NCBI GenBank assembly: GCA_903882665.1
Contig: CAIRXW010000038.1
Location: forward strand, 47,686-111,685
DNA: 64,000 bases
Source: an uncultured Chlorobiaceae bacterium
Lineage (GTDB): Bacteria > Bacteroidota > Chlorobiia > Chlorobiales > Chlorobiaceae
Direction of reading: 5' to 3'
Shown piece by piece: positions 9,037-17,721 of this stretch (its first letter is position 1; every line of letters starts with the position of its first letter). The translations under genes and the position numbers were made by a program. Below the pieces are notes generated by a model. The model was not told where the DNA came from, made no database searches, and saw only the letters and a program-made list of their open reading frames with translations.

Positions 9037-11260
9037 CTTTTCCTCCTCTCACAAATTTTATAGTGGCGGCCCCCCGCCTGAACGCCTTTCCGGTTCGGTT
9101 GAGCGGGTCACCTTTCACAGTGAAGAGTCGGGGTTCTGCATCTTGCGGACAAAGGTAAAAGGGCGTCGTGATCTCGTTACCGTTGTTGGTTCAGCAGCTT
9201 CCATTGCTCCTGGTGAATATGTCGAGTGCCTTGGAAGCTGGCAGAATGACCGTAACTACGGTCTTCAGTTCAAGACAACACAGTTGACCGTTGTGCCCCC
9301 CAGTACCCTTGAAGGAATCGAGAAATACCTTGGTTCCGGCATGGTCAAGGGGATAGGCCCCCATTTTGCCAAGGCGCTGGTTTACGCTTTCAGGGAAGAG
9401 GTTTTTACCGTGATAGAGGAAGAGCCGCAGCGCATGCTCGAGCTTCCCGGCATCGGCCAGAAACGGATGGAGAAGGTGACCACCGCCTGGGCTGACCAGA
9501 AGGTGATCCGCGAGATCATGGTCTTTCTCCAGTCGAACGGGCTCGGCACAGGTCGAGCGGTCAGGATATTTAAAACATACGGCAACGAGTCGATCATCAA
9601 GGTGAGTGAAAATCCCTATCGCCTCGCCCTCGACATCCACGGCATAGGCTTTACCACCGCCGACACCCTGGCCAGGCAGCTTGGCATTGCGCCCGACTCC
9701 CTTATCCGCGCACAGGCAGGCGTACACCACGTCTTGCAGGAGATTTCTGGCAACGGCCATTGTGCCACCCCGCTGGAGTATCTTGTGGCCGAGGCCGCCA
9801 AATTGCTCGACATTACCCCGGAGATCATCGAAACAGCGATAGGAGCGGAAGTTGCCGCAGAGAACCTTGTCTCTGAAGAGATCAACGGCACTCCGGCACT
9901 CTTTTTGACCCCTCTCTACCGCGCTGAAATTGGTACGGCCACAAGCCTCCAGAGGCTGCTCCGGGGAGAACCGCCTTGGGGAGTGATTGATTCCGAAAAG
10001 GCAATTCCCTGGGTAGAAGGGAAAACGGGGCTCATCCTTTCTGACTCACAGCGGAGAGCCATAAACCTCGCCCTTTCAAGCAAGGCTGTGGTCATTACCG
10101 GCGGCCCCGGTGTGGGAAAAACGACCCTCGTCAACAGCATCCTGCTCATGCTTCAGGCAAAACAGATAGCCGTTACCCTCTGTGCCCCGACAGGACGGGC
10201 GGCCAAACGGCTCTCCGAATCAACCGGCCTTGAAGCCAAAACCATCCACCGCCTGCTGGAATTCGATCCCCAGTCATTCGGCTTCAAACGAAACCGCGAC
10301 AACCCGCTCGAAACCGATCTTATCGTCATTGATGAAGCCTCTATGGTTGATATTGTGCTCATGAACCGCCTTCTCGCTGCGGTGCCTGACAATGCAGCCC
10401 TGATGCTGGTCGGCGATGTAGACCAGCTTCCATCCGTAGGCCCAGGAGCGGTGCTTGGCGACATTATCCGCTCCGGCAGTATACCAACGATCAGTTTGAC
10501 CGAAATATTCCGTCAGGCCGCCTCTTCACGCATCATCATCAACGCACACCGCATCAACCACGGAGAGATGCCCCTTAACCGGGAGGGCCACGGCCTCTCC
10601 GACTTCTACTTTATCCCGGCCACTTCCCCCGAAGAGATCTACCAAAAACTGATCCTGCTTGTCACCGAACGCATACCGAAACGGTTTGGTTTCCACCCGG
10701 TAAGGGACGTTCAGGTACTGACCCCGATGAACAGGGGAGGGCTTGGTGCCCGTTCGCTCAATGTCGAACTGCAACGGGCGCTCAACGAAAAAGCTGAACC
10801 AAAAGTCACCCGGTTCGGCACCACCTTCGCTCCCGGCGACAAGGTGATCCAGACCGTCAATAACTACGACAAAGAGGTCTTTAACGGCGACATCGGTCAT
10901 ATCCTCAAAATTGATATCGAAGAGAGTATTCTGCTGGTCGACTACGATGGCCGGGCGGTAGAATATGAGTTCGGAGAACTCGACGAAGTGTCGCTCGCCT
11001 ACGCAACGAGTATCCATAAAAGCCAGGGGTCAGAATATCCGGCAGTCATCATCCCGCTTGCCATGCAGCACTACACCTTGCTGGAGCGCAACCTCATCTA
11101 CACCGCCGTCACCCGGGGCAAAAAGCTGGTCACCATCATCGGAGAGCCCAAAGCGCTCGCCATGGCCGTCAAAAACCAGAAATCCAACAACAGGGTAACC
11201 AATCTGACCGCACGAATAGCCCCGGAAAAGGGGAGTGCCATGAGCTCAGAAGGCGAATAG
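9026..11260 (+). CDS. recD2: RecD2-type (RecD/TraA family) ATP-dependent helicase
   Basis: N-terminal [23 protein letters not shown], HhH-like [55 protein letters not shown]. Start chosen at ATG 9026 (11-bp overlap with the HU gene). Confidence 0.9.
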   Translation: MASSFSSSHKFYSGGPPPERLSGSVERVTFHSEESGFCILRTKVKGRRDLVTVVGSAASIAPGEYVECLGSWQNDRNYGLQFKTTQLTVVPPSTLEGIEKYLGSGMVKGIGPHFAKALVYAFREEVFTVIEEEPQRMLELPGIGQKRMEKVTTAWADQKVIREIMVFLQSNGLGTGRAVRIFKTYGNESIIKVSENPYRLALDIHGIGFTTADTLARQLGIAPDSLIRAQAGVHHVLQEISGNGHCATPLEYLVAEAAKLLDITPEIIETAIGAEVAAENLVSEEINGTPALFLTPLYRAEIGTATSLQRLLRGEPPWGVIDSEKAIPWVEGKTGLILSDSQRRAINLALSSKAVVITGGPGVGKTTLVNSILLMLQAKQIAVTLCAPTGRAAKRLSESTGLEAKTIHRLLEFDPQSFGFKRNRDNPLETDLIVIDEASMVDIVLMNRLLAAVPDNAALMLVGDVDQLPSVGPGAVLGDIIRSGSIPTISLTEIFRQAASSRIIINAHRINHGEMPLNREGHGLSDFYFIPATSPEEIYQKLILLVTERIPKRFGFHPVRDVQVLTPMNRGGLGARSLNVELQRALNEKAEPKVTRFGTTFAPGDKVIQTVNNYDKEVFNGDIGHILKIDIEESILLVDYDGRAVEYEFGELDEVSLAYATSIHKSQGSEYPAVIIPLAMQHYTLLERNLIYTAVTRGKKLVTIIGEPKALAMAVKNQKSNNRVTNLTARIAPEKGSAMSSEGE

Positions 11261-11298
11261 CTTCACGTGAAACATAAAGCTTTATGCCAGTCACCTTT

Positions 11299-11339
11299 TG
11301 TTGCATGTAACACTGTTTTGCATTATGTTACATGTAACA
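11299..11339. promoter_or_regulatory. Two tandem palindromic operator-like sites upstream of the MazEF-like pair
   Basis: TGTTGCATGTAACA (11299-11312) and the perfect palindrome TGTTACATGTAACA (11326-11339), 27 bp start-to-start, 35 bp before the antitoxin ATG. Confidence 0.7.
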
Positions 11340-11373
11340 ATGCTGGTTTGATGAAAACGATAATGATAAGAGC

Positions 11374-11586
11374 ATGGCTGGAGTTATTGAAAGGGTGAGG
11401 AAGCATAGGGTAAGTTTGCGCAAGGCAGGGATGCGCCCGCTGCAAATATGGGTTCCCGATACCCGGCGTCCGGGGTTCGCCGAGGAGTGCAAGCGGCAAT
11501 CGGCGCTGATAAAAAATGATATGGAAGAGAAGGAACTCCTGCGTTTTCTGGACGAGGCGGCAGACCGTACAGGATGGGATGCATGA
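11374..11586 (+). CDS. MazE-like antitoxin (DUF3018 type)
   Basis: VRKHRVSLRKAGMRPLQIWVPDTRRPGFAEECKRQS..I matches this antitoxin family; overlaps the downstream toxin start. Confidence 0.82.
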   Translation: MAGVIERVRKHRVSLRKAGMRPLQIWVPDTRRPGFAEECKRQSALIKNDMEEKELLRFLDEAADRTGWDA

Positions 11587-11906
11587 AAAGAGGTGACCTG
11601 GCTACCATTGCGCTGCAAGGTGAATACGGCAAGCCTCGTCCAGCACTTGTTATTCAGTCCGATTTGTTTTCTGAGCATCCATCAGTGACCATCCTTCCAG
11701 TAACAAGTGAGCTGCGTCAGGCTCCATTATTTCGGATTCAAGTTGAGCCAACCATTGAAAACGGCCTTAAAAAGAGGTCGCAAGTAATGGTAGACAAGGC
11801 TCAAACCATACCGAGTGAAAAAGTTGGTCTCCCTTTCGGGCGTCTGGACGATGCAACAATGGTGACAATTAACCGCGCCCTTGCGGTTTGGCTTGGTTTT
11901 GTGTAG
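11574..11906 (+). CDS. MazF/PemK-family endoribonuclease toxin
   Basis: MKRGDLATIALQGEYGKPRPALVIQSD..TILPVTSEL..RSQVMVDKAQTI; 13-bp overlap with the antitoxin. Confidence 0.9.
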   Translation: MGCMKRGDLATIALQGEYGKPRPALVIQSDLFSEHPSVTILPVTSELRQAPLFRIQVEPTIENGLKKRSQVMVDKAQTIPSEKVGLPFGRLDDATMVTINRALAVWLGFV

Positions 11907-12010
11907 GCAGGCTCCTGTCTTTGTGCCATTCGCAGAATAAAAGTATAACGTGGCAATCTTGAAAACAGGCTATTGGTCATGGAAATTACATTTCTGGCAA
12001 TCACAATGGC

Positions 12011-12063
12011 GCTGTTTTGAATTTTTTTCTCTCATCATCGATAAAGATTACGCACGAACAGGG
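12011..12063. repeat. Diverged direct repeat, copy 1
   Basis: gctgttttgaatttttttctctcatcatcgataaagattacgcacgaacaggg; ungapped 42/53 match to 12265-12317. Confidence 0.65.
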
Positions 12064-12264
12064 ACGTCTGACAGAGAGCAAAGGGCGTTGCCAGAAAAAC
12101 TGACAACCATGCAGAGTCCTCTGCATGCTCTTTGATTGAGGTACCAAAATCTTGCGGATGCTCAGTTTCAAATTAGAACCCAATCACCAAGCCCTCAAGC
12201 CAAAATCCGGAATTGGAAGCAACGCGCGGCACCAACTCGAAGGGAAAAAGCCGGGGAACATGCC

Positions 12265-12317
12265 GATGTTTTGAATCTTTCCCTCTCATCCCCGTGAGAG
12301 ATGACGTACGAACAGGG
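12265..12317. repeat. Diverged direct repeat, copy 2
   Basis: gatgttttgaatctttccctctcatccccgtgagagatgacgtacgaacaggg; ungapped 42/53 match to 12011-12063. Confidence 0.65.
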
Positions 12318-12576
12318 GGGGCTGCCAACTCTTCTTCTCTCCCGGCATGGACGCCAGCAAATAGAAATATTTTTTTGTATCGGACGGCCGTTGTCTCAGG
12401 TCACCTGCTCTTATTAAGCCGTGAAGCTGAAAAGGATTGATGCAAAACCATCTTCAGACAGAGCAATTTGGCAGTACCGTAACACCCTGATTTTTGAAGT
12501 ATTACAGCATTATGATTAACATGGCAGAGATGGTGCAAAAAAAGAACATCATCATGTTCAGCAAAAGGGAATTCCT

Positions 12577-13988
12577 GTGACAACAGCAAAAGAGCTTCCA
12601 GTCGGCATGTACGATCTGCTCCATACCACGCAACTGCATAAGCGAATTGAAAAAGCGGGTCTGCTTGAGCGTGCTGTTTGGTCAGACTTTGCCGCAGAAG
12701 AGTTTCATCATCACCTCGCCATCCCGCTGGCACACGAAATTGCCGCCTTTATCAGTGAAGCGATTACCGGTAAAAGGGGAGAGGCTTTGACGCAAGCGCT
12801 AAAGTTGGCATTTCAAACACCGGAACACCTCTCTTCAATTATCGAGGCGCTTCGCCCGCTCTCAGCAGAGACCCTTCAGCAGATCAAACCGCCACCGCCT
12901 TTTTCGGCACCAACGCTTCGCCCCGATACACCACTCTCGGTATCAGCCCTGCTTACCGGCTCATCACGAACTCCCTCCCTGCTCACACAGCTCATAAAAG
13001 AACTGGCGAGCTGTGACCGTGCCGACTGGCTTGTCTCGTTTATCAAATTTGCGGGAATCCTGCCCCTGCTTCCCGCCCTGCCTGAGTTCACGCAGAAAGC
13101 CGCACCTGATGGCGGGCCACGCCTGCGCATTGCGACCACATCATACATGGGCACAACAGACCTGAAGGCCATCAAGAACTTGCTTGAACTGCCCAATACT
13201 GAAGTACGGATTTCCTCCGATACCCGGCGCACTCGCCTGCATGCCAAGGCTTATTTATTCCATCGGGCTTCAGGTTTTGGCTCGGCCTATATCGGATCGG
13301 CCAACGTTTCCAAGGCAACGCTTGATGAAGGGCTGGAATGGACGGCAAAAATCAGCCAATATGAGACCGATCATTTGTGGCAGCACGCCAAAGCCACCTT
13401 TTAATCACACTGAGAGGATACAGCAGAATTCACGCCGTGCCGAACAGAGGATTTACCAACCCTTGAGCAAGCTCTGTTGCAGGAGCGCACTTAAGCAAGC
13501 ACGGACGACACCATCTCCTTTTTCGATTTGCGCCCTTACGGCTATCAGCAGGTTATCCTTGAAGATATTGCCGCTGAAAGGGGAGCCGGAAAACAGAAAC
13601 ATCTCGTGATAGCCGCAACAGGTAACGGAAAAACCATGATTGCCGCATTCGACTACAGCCGTTTTTGCAAGGATAACACCGGACGAACAAGGCTGTTGTA
13701 CATTGCCCATCGGGAAGAGATCCTCAAACAAGCCCGGGGAGCATTCCGTCAGGTACTGCGGAATGGAAGCTTCGGCGACCTTGTTGCTGGGAGCTCACAA
13801 CCAACGCAAACCAATAACCTCTTCTGCACCGTACAAAGCTGGAACAGCCGTGGGTATGACCAGTTTCCGGCAACGCATTTTGACTATATCGTGCTTGATG
13901 AAGCCCATCATGCCAGCGCCGCCTCATACCAGAAGCTGATCGGTCATATCCGCCCTTACTCGTTGCTTGGCCTCACCGCCACCCCTGA
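12577..13988 (+). pseudogene. PLD-domain/DEAD-box helicase (DUF3427-type) pseudogene
   Basis: PLD-like RLHAKAYLFHR..GSAYIGSANVSKATLDEGLEW, then helicase DLRPYGYQQ..IAATGNGKTMIAAFDY..LDEAHHA..LLGLTATPE in the SAME frame, interrupted by TAA 13402, TGA 13411 and TAA 13492 and truncated after motif III. Confidence 0.85.
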
Positions 13989-14188
13989 ATGGAAACTTTG
14001 GTAATTGCGCCCCTGTCGGTGAAGAGGTTTCAGAAATGAAGATTGATGTTGGCCCAGGTTATCGAGTGTACTACACCAGAATAGGGGATACGACTTACTT
14101 TCTTTTGGCGGGCGGAGATAAGTCGACGCAATCAAAAGATATTATCCGAGCAAAAAGACTTTCTAAAGAACTTAAGGAGAATAATTAA
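13985..14188 (+). pseudogene. 5'-truncated RelE/HigB-like toxin
   Basis: GNFGNCAPVGEEVSEMKIDVGPGYRVYYTRIGDTTYFLLAGGDKSTQSKDIIRAKRLSKEL matches the C-terminal part of HigB/RelE 'addiction module killer' proteins; the N-terminus is replaced by helicase sequence. Confidence 0.75.
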
Positions 14189-14478
14189 TGAAAACTACAT
14201 GAGTCCCATTTGATATAGCTGATTATCTCGACAACGAAGAAGTTATCGAGGGTTATCTTTCTGCTGCGGCGGAATCCGAGAATCCTGATGTATTTATTTC
14301 CGCTATAGGAGACGTTGCAAAGGCTCGTGAAATGACTAAAATATTAAAAGAAAAGTGGTTAGGCCGCGAAAGCCTCTATAAGGCGTTAAGATTAGGATCG
14401 CACCCACGGTTTGAAACGATCAAAACCGTTCTTCACGCACTCGGAGTTAAGATTGTGGTGAAGTCGAACCAAGTTTAA
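14188..14478 (+). pseudogene. HigA-like antitoxin with in-frame TGA at codon 5
   Basis: ATG AAA ACT ACA TGA then open frame ..FDIADYLDNEEVIEGYLSAAAE..DVFISAIGDVAKAREMTKI..LGRESLYKALR..HPRFETIKTVLHALGVKI..; ATG overlaps the toxin stop (TAATG). Not in the supplied ORF track. Confidence 0.75.
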
Positions 14479-14616
14479 ATTATCGTTTTGCTATTCGCCG
14501 TCGTTTTGTTGCTGGTCTTAATAATTTTAACAAAAAATTCAGAGTCGTGGCGGACTCATGGGTACTCTATGATGGCACATATACTCCTCCAAAACTCATT
14601 GAATGGAGCTGACATT

Positions 14617-14832
14617 ATGACAGTAAAAGATATTCGACTTTCCCCCGACTCTGACATGGCAGGCTCCTATGCAGCAATGCAACGAGCAGGAAGAGCTGCC
14701 GAGGAACTCGCCATTCGTACCAATACCGAGATTATCACCATGATTGACGGGAAGGTCGTGCGCCTCACGGCTGAAGAGATCATCAAAAGACGTCAAGCTG
14801 AAAACAGCTCTCCCGGAACGGAGTCGGAGTAA
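14617..14832 (+). CDS. Small hypothetical protein
   Basis: MTVKDIRLSPDSDMAGSYAAMQRAGRAAEELAIRTNTEIITMIDGKVVRLTAEEI; compositionally protein-like. Confidence 0.55.
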   Translation: MTVKDIRLSPDSDMAGSYAAMQRAGRAAEELAIRTNTEIITMIDGKVVRLTAEEIIKRRQAENSSPGTESE

Positions 14833-14972
14833 TCGGTGACTCACGAGGGGCTGTCCAGGAACTCTTTATCCGTGACCACAAACACCACTCCACGGTTTAA
14901 CCTCTCGTGCCTTTTATGCCTTTTGCAAAAAGTTGCATCCATACCTGTCTGCAGTGTCATTAATAATGAATT

Positions 14973-15472
14973 TCACTTACCCCTTTCGTTGAAACTCCAT
15001 GATATCCGGCGCTCTTTCCCATCGAGAGTGCAGTCGAAGTGCTGAAGGAGTTCGGTGCCGATAACGGCTTTGGTGTTGGTCCTGTTCAGGGTCATATCGA
15101 CGGGCGGTTCCCAGTTCGCCGGAGAGTGTGCCGAACTCCATAGTAAAAGCCCTGCCTCCAAGAGCGGTTTCTATTGTGTAGGTCGGGGAGGTGAAGTGGC
15201 CGTTAAAGGGGTGAAAGTCGGCTTTTTGGCCTGTTTGCGCCATGCCGGCAACGAGCGCCGGGGAGAATGTCGATGGGAATTCCGGCCAGATCGCTGAGTT
15301 GCCTGGTTGTGAAACCCATGAATTGAGCCGGGGTGGTGTGGCGCTCACCCCCAAAGCTGAAGGGGTGGGAGGAGATGCTTGCTGGCGATCCGGTATCGAT
15401 AAGGGCCATCTGATCTCCAAGCGGGAGCGTGATGTGCCCCTTATTCTGGAGAAAATGGAGTGTTACTGCCAT
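14973..15472 (-). pseudogene. Frameshifted retropepsin-like aspartyl protease
   Basis: Pieces in three frames: MALIDTGSPASISS / FNGHFTSPTYTIETALGG..FGTLSGELG / NRTNTKAVIGTELLQHFDCTLDGKERRISW. Confidence 0.7.
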
Positions 15473-15776
15473 GGCTCTTTTTTTGAGTAGTTATGTCAGT
15501 CTGAATAGGGGAGTGAACTGATCGTTGTTTCAGGTCGCTTTCTGCTGGTGCTTCTTATCATGGAAGTGTGTGCAGCCTCTGACTGTATGTATCATGATAC
15601 AATACTTTTACAATATGGAAGATTATTTTTTCCTTTTTTTGAGTCGGCTTCACACTATCGGCACTGTTTTCAGAGGATTAAAGCATTGGTTTTCAAAGTG
15701 AAGATTTTTAAAGCCGATACTATCTATATTGCTGTGTTGTGAGAAATATATCTTGTATTGTGAATGTATTTACGTA

Positions 15777-15815
15777 AATACATATTGAATAAAAAATATA
15801 AATACTTTTTTATAG
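15777..15815. repeat. Flanking direct repeat, left copy
   Basis: aatacatattgaataaaaaatataaatacttttttatag; 32/39 ungapped match to 17722-17760. Confidence 0.55.
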
Positions 15816-15925
15816 TCAAATAGTTTCAATAAAAATAGTTATGGTAATGGACTTTCAGGCGAAGCAAGTGATATTTGTGGCTGAGCTCGATTTAATTAGG
15901 GCTTGAACGTTTTAGTGTCAGTAAG

Positions 15926-15955
15926 AAATGATGGTAGTTGAAGGGTAGTCGACGA
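15926..15955. repeat. Short intergenic repeat, copy 1
   Basis: aaatgatggtagttgaagggtagtcgacga; 25/30 match to 16982-17011. Confidence 0.55.
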
Positions 15956-16042
15956 TTGCTGCTTTAAGCAACGGCAAGAATTTTGTAACCGGTTTTATAA
16001 CTCGACAAGCCACATGGTTGTTCTGTGGCTCGTCAGGGAATG

Positions 16043-16438
16043 TCAAACCTCACCCATTTCTCTCAATAAATCAGGATGACGATCCACAAGTTTGAGAAGT
16101 TTTACGAGTGGTGCAGGAGGACGTGTTTCGCCTCGTTCATATCTTGAAAAGGCTACTTTTCCAACGCCAAACATTTTTGACAGTTCAGTCTGAGTCAGAT
16201 GAAGTTTTTTTCGGATACGTCGAATATCAGCCCCGACATCACCCTTTACAGTTCGCAAAAGTCCAGCCTGAGCCTCGGTATAACGTCTGTAACTCTCCGC
16301 GTCCCAAACACCTTCGCCGCAGGAAGCGCAAAACTTTACACGCATGGCATGCAAGGTTAAGGATTGACCGCCATAAGAGAGTGTTTCATCAAGAACTTTG
16401 TCACTCATATCAGGAGAGCCACATGCTGGACAATTCAT
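16043..16438 (-). CDS. MqsA-family antitoxin (YgiT-type zinc finger plus HTH)
   Basis: N-terminal CPACGSPDM..VKFCASCGEGVWD zinc finger and HTH LTQTELSKMFGVGKVAFSRYERGETRPPAPLVKLLKLVDRHPDLL. Confidence 0.92.
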   Translation of the reverse strand: MNCPACGSPDMSDKVLDETLSYGGQSLTLHAMRVKFCASCGEGVWDAESYRRYTEAQAGLLRTVKGDVGADIRRIRKKLHLTQTELSKMFGVGKVAFSRYERGETRPPAPLVKLLKLVDRHPDLLREMGEV

Positions 16439-16450
16439 AAGAGGTATACC

Positions 16451-16834
16451 TTATTTTGCTTTAAACTGAATAATCGGAGGTCGATTATCTGAAAACCCTG
16501 CAATCTTGATGTAGACAACCACTCCTTCCAAAGTTTCACCATGGTAGACATCCTGACATACGTGGTAATCTGTATGGGTAGTTATTGATTTATAAAAATC
16601 AGTTCTTGAAAGAGAAAGAACAACCTGTCGCATTTCCAACTCTGTCAATCCTAAAGATAGTCCACCGATCAATGCTAACCTTGTAAACACACGAGTGTAT
16701 GTATTCGCCACAGTATCACCAGCAAGGATAAGAAGGGAATCTTTGTCGCTCTCAAGTTCAGGAATAACGTAGTTACGGCCGTATTCGCCAAAATAGAACT
16801 CGTTGTGGATGTCAGAGAGCACTCTTATCAGCAT
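16451..16834 (-). CDS. Chimeric ORF: metallophosphoesterase N-terminal fragment fused to MqsR-like toxin
   Basis: aa 1-48 MLIRVLSDIHNEFYF..DKDSLLILAGDT (calcineurin-like phosphoesterase motifs); remainder LGLTELEMRQVVLSLSRTDFYKSITTHTDYHVCQDVYHGETLEGVVVYIKI..PPIIQFKAK resembles MqsR. Confidence 0.75.
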   Translation of the reverse strand: MLIRVLSDIHNEFYFGEYGRNYVIPELESDKDSLLILAGDTVANTYTRVFTRLALIGGLSLGLTELEMRQVVLSLSRTDFYKSITTHTDYHVCQDVYHGETLEGVVVYIKIAGFSDNRPPIIQFKAK

Positions 16835-16981
16835 AAGCTCTTCTCTATTTATCGGTTAAGAAGTATTTTTCCGCAAAAAAAACGATTGCGGTATTCCGCC
16901 AGCGTCATCTTTTCTTGCAATATATGCAGGGCAATAGGACAATGGCAGTCTCAGACGGCAGAATTGTGGCTTCGTCCGGAA

Positions 16982-17011
16982 AAATGATGATAGTTGAAGG
17001 TGAGTCGCGGA
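16982..17011. repeat. Short intergenic repeat, copy 2
   Basis: aaatgatgatagttgaaggtgagtcgcgga; 25/30 match to 15926-15955. Confidence 0.55.
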
Positions 17012-17029
17012 GAGGGAATAATCCTCTGG

Positions 17030-17287
17030 TCATGCCAGAACCTTGTCTGTAATACTACCGGTTACTTTCCATTTGGCTTCGATGGTATCGACGGACAAAT
17101 CGGCGCCGCAGGCCCATTCAACAAAATAGCCACCGTTCGAAATCTCCATAAACTCGGCTACTGTTTTTAACGCTTCAAAAGCTTCGTATTGCAGGTACGG
17201 ATTCACATCAAATTCACCGACACGACCATCATCAGCAACAATGGTTATCGTTTTATCTTGGTGAGGTGTAATGTTCATGATTTTCAT
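17030..17287 (-). CDS. DUF2442-family protein
   Basis: MNITPHQDKTITIVADDGRVGEFDVNPYL..FMEISNGGYFVEWACGADLSVDTIEAKW. Confidence 0.85.
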   Translation of the reverse strand: MKIMNITPHQDKTITIVADDGRVGEFDVNPYLQYEAFEALKTVAEFMEISNGGYFVEWACGADLSVDTIEAKWKVTGSITDKVLA

Positions 17288-17541
17288 TGGTCAAGCCCCT
17301 TGATTGTAAAAGGTTTTCTGCCATTGACAGCCAGTTCCCAATCAGCGATAAGATCGTCTCTATGAATTTCAATCCAAGCTACGACAAGTTTGTGCTTGTT
17401 CGGTGTCAACTCACCAGCGAGAAGAATCCCGTCAGGAATAGAATACACTCCAACCAGTCCCTGATAATCTGCATGAATATGGGGAATAAAGTGCTTTTCA
17501 GTGTCGCGGAAAAACATACGAATAAGCACCCCGTAAAACAT
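17284..17541 (-). CDS. DUF4160-family protein
   Basis: PHIHADYQGLVGVYSIPDGILLAGELTPNKHKLVVAWIEIHRDDLIADWEL; 4-bp overlap with the DUF2442 gene. Confidence 0.88.
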   Translation of the reverse strand: MFYGVLIRMFFRDTEKHFIPHIHADYQGLVGVYSIPDGILLAGELTPNKHKLVVAWIEIHRDDLIADWELAVNGRKPFTIKGLDQ

Positions 17542-17721
17542 CGATATGGTTGGGATAAAAAGATCAAATTCACCATTTATTACTTTAATGTCAAGGTTAA
17601 TTTTTTATTTCGGATCGACAAAGATGCTGGTAACACACGATTTCCAACAAGAGAATGTGACGTCATGTTGTGAAACCCAATAAGATTGTTTGTAGTAATG
17701 TTTGGAATATATATATCCATC

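Noticed and set aside
11950-12440. Small plus-strand ORFs (61 and 75 aa) as genes
   Set aside because: Overlap a diverged direct repeat and show no domain; better treated as repeat relics.
13184-13609. Frameshift explanation for the split PLD/helicase
   Set aside because: The listed ORF in the other frame is noise; homology stays in the original frame across the stops.
13402-14202. TGA recoding (Trp or Sec) to explain stops at presumed Trp positions
   Set aside because: Two of the helicase interruptions are TAA, and both affected loci are also truncated; pseudogene decay is simpler. Other genes in the window end normally with TGA.
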